Program-made: the position numbers and the translations under genes
Shown: one piece after another, positions 4,620 through 7,436 of the stretch
How the letters are laid out: each line of letters opens with the position of its first letter
Position numbering within the stretch: the stretch's first letter is position 1
NCBI GenBank assembly: GCA_002316585.1
Contig: DCDU01000125.1
Coordinates: 11,438-18,873, forward strand
Length of the DNA stretch: 7,436 bases
From: Firmicutes bacterium UBA1047
GTDB lineage: Bacteria; Bacillota; Clostridia; Tissierellales; Sedimentibacteraceae
Reading direction: 5' to 3'
Notes under the pieces: generated by a model
What the model was told of the DNA's origin: nothing
Seen by the model: the letters and a program-made list of their open reading frames with translations, nothing else
The model's database searches: none

Positions 4620-5162
4620 ATGGAAGAAATAACAACTGACACAGATTTCAAAGAAACCGATGAAATCCGGTTGGACAGGGCTATAGAGATATATGGGCAT
4701 AAGCTCCTGAGGTATTGCCACAATATTCTGTGTGACTATGCAGATGCTCAGGATGCGGTGCAGGAAACATTCATCAAGGTATATTATAAAAGGAGTCTGT
4801 TCAGAAGAAATATTTCATTTCAGGCATGGCTTTACAGGATTGCTTACACAACCTGCATTGACATGCTCAGGTACAGAAAACTGCGGAGATTTCTTCCTCA
4901 CAGGCAGCAGACTCATACTGCCGGAGAGGAAGATGAATACATGAGCGAAGAACTGAAAGCAGCACTTATGACCTTGTCTGCCGCAGACAGAGCGTTGATT
5001 TTCAGCAGGGTAATAGATGAACAAAGCTATGGTGAATTAGAGGAAATATACAATGCATCATCAGCTGCGCTGCGCAAGCGCTATGAGCGGGCAAAGAAAA
5101 AATTAGCGGGTATTTTAAAGGAAAAATATCAAAATTATAATGAAAGGGAGAAAAAGAGATGA
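4620..5162 (+). CDS. ECF-type RNA polymerase sigma factor (sigma-70 family)
   Basis: The 180-residue protein has the two-domain build of an extracytoplasmic-function sigma factor. Region 2 spans about 22-90: DYADAQDAVQETFIKVY (39-55) for core binding and -10 melting, then FQAWLYRIAYTTCIDMLRYR (67-86). An acidic linker (100-110) leads to region 4 at about 110-165: LMTLSAADRALIFSRV, then the helix-turn-helix YGELEEIYNASSAALRKRY that reads the -35 box. Translation starts at ATG 4620 with AGGAAG (4607-4612) upstream. Its stop codon overlaps the ATG of the anti-sigma gene (ATGA), which points to coupled translation and matched amounts of the two proteins. Base composition looks richer in G+C than the genes to the left. 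The signal sensed and the regulon are unknown. Confidence 0.92.
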   Translation: MEEITTDTDFKETDEIRLDRAIEIYGHKLLRYCHNILCDYADAQDAVQETFIKVYYKRSLFRRNISFQAWLYRIAYTTCIDMLRYRKLRRFLPHRQQTHTAGEEDEYMSEELKAALMTLSAADRALIFSRVIDEQSYGELEEIYNASSAALRKRYERAKKKLAGILKEKYQNYNEREKKR

Positions 5163-6598
5163 ACTGGGACAATGATGAATTAATAATTAAGGATTTACTT
5201 AACGGCATCAATACGCCGGGATATAATATTGCTTCGGAAATAGAGAAAAACAAGGTAAAAAAATCTCCTTCATTTAAAAGGCACTTAGTTACTGCAGCAG
5301 CTTTGCTTATGCTTCTGACCTTTACCTTTGCGGCGGCGGCGGCAACGATTTCGGGGTTCAAGTATCTTGTGAGTATTATCGGGGAGGAAAATGCCGGAGT
5401 GGTTTCGCCTGTTGAGCTGTCTGATGAAGACCGGGGAATAAAAATGGAGGTTGTTGCGTCAGGACGTTTCGACAACATGCTGAAAATTTATGTGACCCTT
5501 CAGGACCTGACAGGGGAAAGATTAGCCGATGATATAAAACTTTCGCCTTACAGTCTTGACGGAATAGACAGGATAAAAAAAGTCAATGGCATAGGAGGTT
5601 CATCTGTCAGGGGGTGGGATAGGATTGACTATGATGAGCAGAACCACAAGGCTACGCTTCTGTATGAGTATAACAGCAGTGATAAATTAGAAGGGGAGGA
5701 ACTTACCCTCAAAATAGACAAAATACTTTATAACACAAAAGAATATTGGAATTACAAGGTAACAGAAGCCGATTTGTCAAAGGCTGACAGGAACCCGCAC
5801 ATATTTTATGCTTCAATGGAGCAATTTTTGTCCACGAGCAATATTGGTATTCTGGAAGAAAGCATATTCAAAAATTATGCGGCGGAAGATGCAATTCCGA
5901 TTTTAAAAGAACAGGCTGATAAAATAAGCTTTCCTCAGACAGAAGGATTTAACATATGCGCTGTGGGAGTTGTTGACGGCAAGCTTCACATACAGACCCA
6001 AAACTTTGAAATTGAGAATAAGGACACAAACTACAATATTTATTTCGTAGATTTAAAAAATCCTCAACCCTATCATGATTTAAAAAATCCCGAAGGAATT
6101 TTCAGATTTGACTTGGACGAAGACGGCAATATAACTAAGGAAACAGATTTTCCCGCATATGAGGAATATGTGTTTGATATAGACACAGACAGATTGGAGG
6201 AATATGAGCTGTTGGCTTATATAAGAGAAAGTGATGCTATAAAGGGTGAATGGGAGGTTAAATTCAGCTCGGAGGACAGCGGAGAAATATTGAAAACGCA
6301 AATTAACAAGGATGTAGACGGTATCAGGGTGGACTCGGCTTCCGTAAACCCTTTCGGAGGAATACGCATTGAAGGAACTGTTGACAATCACGTGAAAATA
6401 CCGGTAATGTTTAATGTGAAAATCAATACATCCCGCGGGGAAATGATAACAACCTTCTCTTCATATGATTATTTGGGGGATAGGACTGAGAATTCGGAGT
6501 ATAACTTTGAAGCATTTTATGAAACGGAAAAGCCCGTTGACCTTAATTCTGTTATATCGATTGAAATCAACGGCGTGACAACTTACTTTGAAAGATAA
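5159..6598 (+). CDS. Membrane-anchored DUF4179-type anti-sigma factor
   Basis: The 479-residue protein is a predicted single-pass membrane protein. Residues 1-41 form a short cytoplasmic part that would bind the sigma factor. A membrane helix follows at about 42-63, ending in a run of five alanines (58-62) coded by a GCG repeat. The remainder is extracellular. The section with ISGFKYLVSIIGEENAG and DRGIKMEVVASGRFDNMLKIYVTLQDL (about 64-117) matches the DUF4179 pattern. The C-terminal part is beta-rich and probably Ig-like, with no catalytic motif that I can see. The start overlaps the sigma stop by 4 bp, with AAGGGAG (5144-5150) as ribosome site inside the sigma gene. The likely role is to hold the sigma factor at the membrane until an envelope signal arrives. 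The ligand and release mechanism are not evident. Confidence 0.8.
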   Translation: MNWDNDELIIKDLLNGINTPGYNIASEIEKNKVKKSPSFKRHLVTAAALLMLLTFTFAAAAATISGFKYLVSIIGEENAGVVSPVELSDEDRGIKMEVVASGRFDNMLKIYVTLQDLTGERLADDIKLSPYSLDGIDRIKKVNGIGGSSVRGWDRIDYDEQNHKATLLYEYNSSDKLEGEELTLKIDKILYNTKEYWNYKVTEADLSKADRNPHIFYASMEQFLSTSNIGILEESIFKNYAAEDAIPILKEQADKISFPQTEGFNICAVGVVDGKLHIQTQNFEIENKDTNYNIYFVDLKNPQPYHDLKNPEGIFRFDLDEDGNITKETDFPAYEEYVFDIDTDRLEEYELLAYIRESDAIKGEWEVKFSSEDSGEILKTQINKDVDGIRVDSASVNPFGGIRIEGTVDNHVKIPVMFNVKINTSRGEMITTFSSYDYLGDRTENSEYNFEAFYETEKPVDLNSVISIEINGVTTYFER

Positions 6599-6616
6599 AT
6601 TGCGTAGGAAAATATT

Positions 6617-6694
6617 ATGATAATAAGAAAACTTGCCGGAATTTTAGGAATCAAGGTCGAATGGGATGATGACACAAGGACGGCAGTTTTCTAA
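6617..6694 (+). pseudogene. Fragment of a copper-amine-oxidase-N (stalk) domain
   Basis: An ORF of 25 codons reads MIIRKLAGILGIKVEWDDDT and ends RTAVF. This matches the last part of the copper amine oxidase N-terminal-like 'stalk' domain (consensus of type VRxLAExLGxKVxWDxxTRTV), a wall-associated module common in secreted clostridial proteins. The preceding in-frame stop (TAG, 6605-6607) lies only 10 nt upstream and the domain normally has 80-100 residues, so most of it is missing. Only a weak AGGA site precedes the ATG. It is best read as the 3' remnant of a lost gene, or of a former C-terminal domain of the upstream anti-sigma protein, which stops 18 nt earlier. Expression as a free micropeptide is possible but not supported. 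Confidence 0.6.
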
Positions 6695-6727
6695 AACTCC
6701 GGCGCACCTGTGTGTGTTAAAAAATTT

Positions 6728-6756
6728 TTGACAAACATTATTGCTTAATGTATAAT
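6728..6756 (+). promoter_or_regulatory. Consensus SigA promoter of trpS
   Basis: TTGACA (6728-6733), exactly 17 bp, then TATAAT (6751-6756): both hexamers are perfect consensus. Transcription should start near 6763, giving a leader of about 66 nt. Confidence 0.9.
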
Positions 6757-6757
6757 T

Positions 6758-7436
<679 letters not shown>

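Noticed and set aside
4732..5024. ORFs of about 70 codons on both strands within the sigma factor gene
   Set aside because: They overlap the conserved sigma regions 2 and 4, are Cys/Arg-rich in a random way and lack ribosome sites.
5331..5343. GCG repeat as a phase-variation tract
   Set aside because: It is a triplet repeat coding for alanines in a membrane helix, so changes in copy number would not shift the frame; it has only about four units.
5002..5478. 158-codon minus-strand ORF across the sigma/anti-sigma junction
   Set aside because: It is antisense to two well-supported coupled genes; its Ser/Ala-rich sequence mirrors the GCG-repeat and Asp/Glu codons of the true strand.
6080..6391. 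103-codon minus-strand ORF within the anti-sigma gene
   Set aside because: It lies antisense inside the continuous 479-codon frame, with no ribosome site or domain.

Overview
The window looks like chromosomal DNA of a low-GC, Gram-positive anaerobe of the Clostridia/Bacillota type. The reasons are the strongly AT-rich sequence, purine-rich Shine-Dalgarno sites (GGAGG, AGGAGGTGA), SigA-type promoters with 17-bp spacers and several TGA-TATAAT extended -10 boxes, a secreted protein with S-layer-homology-like repeats, and an ECF sigma factor paired with a DUF4179-type anti-sigma factor. The species cannot be named from this sequence.

Layout, left to right. Bases 2-75 hold a compact nested inverted-repeat element of REP-like type. 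Bases 200-1093 encode a secreted NodB polysaccharide deacetylase, closed by a strong intrinsic terminator. The following 'intergenic' stretch (1144-1631) is not empty. It carries a 26-codon ORF (1376-1456) matching the small holin-like toxin family, with its own promoter and leader. A predicted antisense RNA converges on it from the minus strand (about 1533 to 1446) and shares a bidirectional terminator. This is a par/Fst-like type I toxin-antitoxin layout. Next comes rlmH on the minus strand (1632-2111), then a divergent promoter region.

On the plus strand, 2317-3666 encodes an exported HELSH-motif putative metallopeptidase with three C-terminal SLH-like repeats. Bases 3741-4442 encode a CobS-fold membrane protein that lacks the family's Asp-rich catalytic motif; it has its own extended -10 promoter, with a perfect 13-bp palindrome in the spacer, and its own terminator. 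Bases 4620-6598 form a two-gene operon of ECF sigma factor and membrane-anchored DUF4179-type anti-sigma factor with an ATGA overlap. Bases 6617-6694 hold a fragment of a copper-amine-oxidase-N/stalk domain, probably a gene remnant. Finally, trpS starts at 6829 behind a perfect-consensus promoter and a short structured leader, and runs off the window end just after its KMSKS motif.

Functional picture. The deacetylase, the SLH-like metallopeptidase and the sigma/anti-sigma pair are all consistent with envelope building and envelope sensing. rlmH and trpS are housekeeping translation genes. The genes are mostly independent transcription units, not one pathway. The most novel-looking part is the compact convergent toxin/antisense-RNA locus between the deacetylase and rlmH. 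The inactive-looking CobS homologue and the trpS leader come next.
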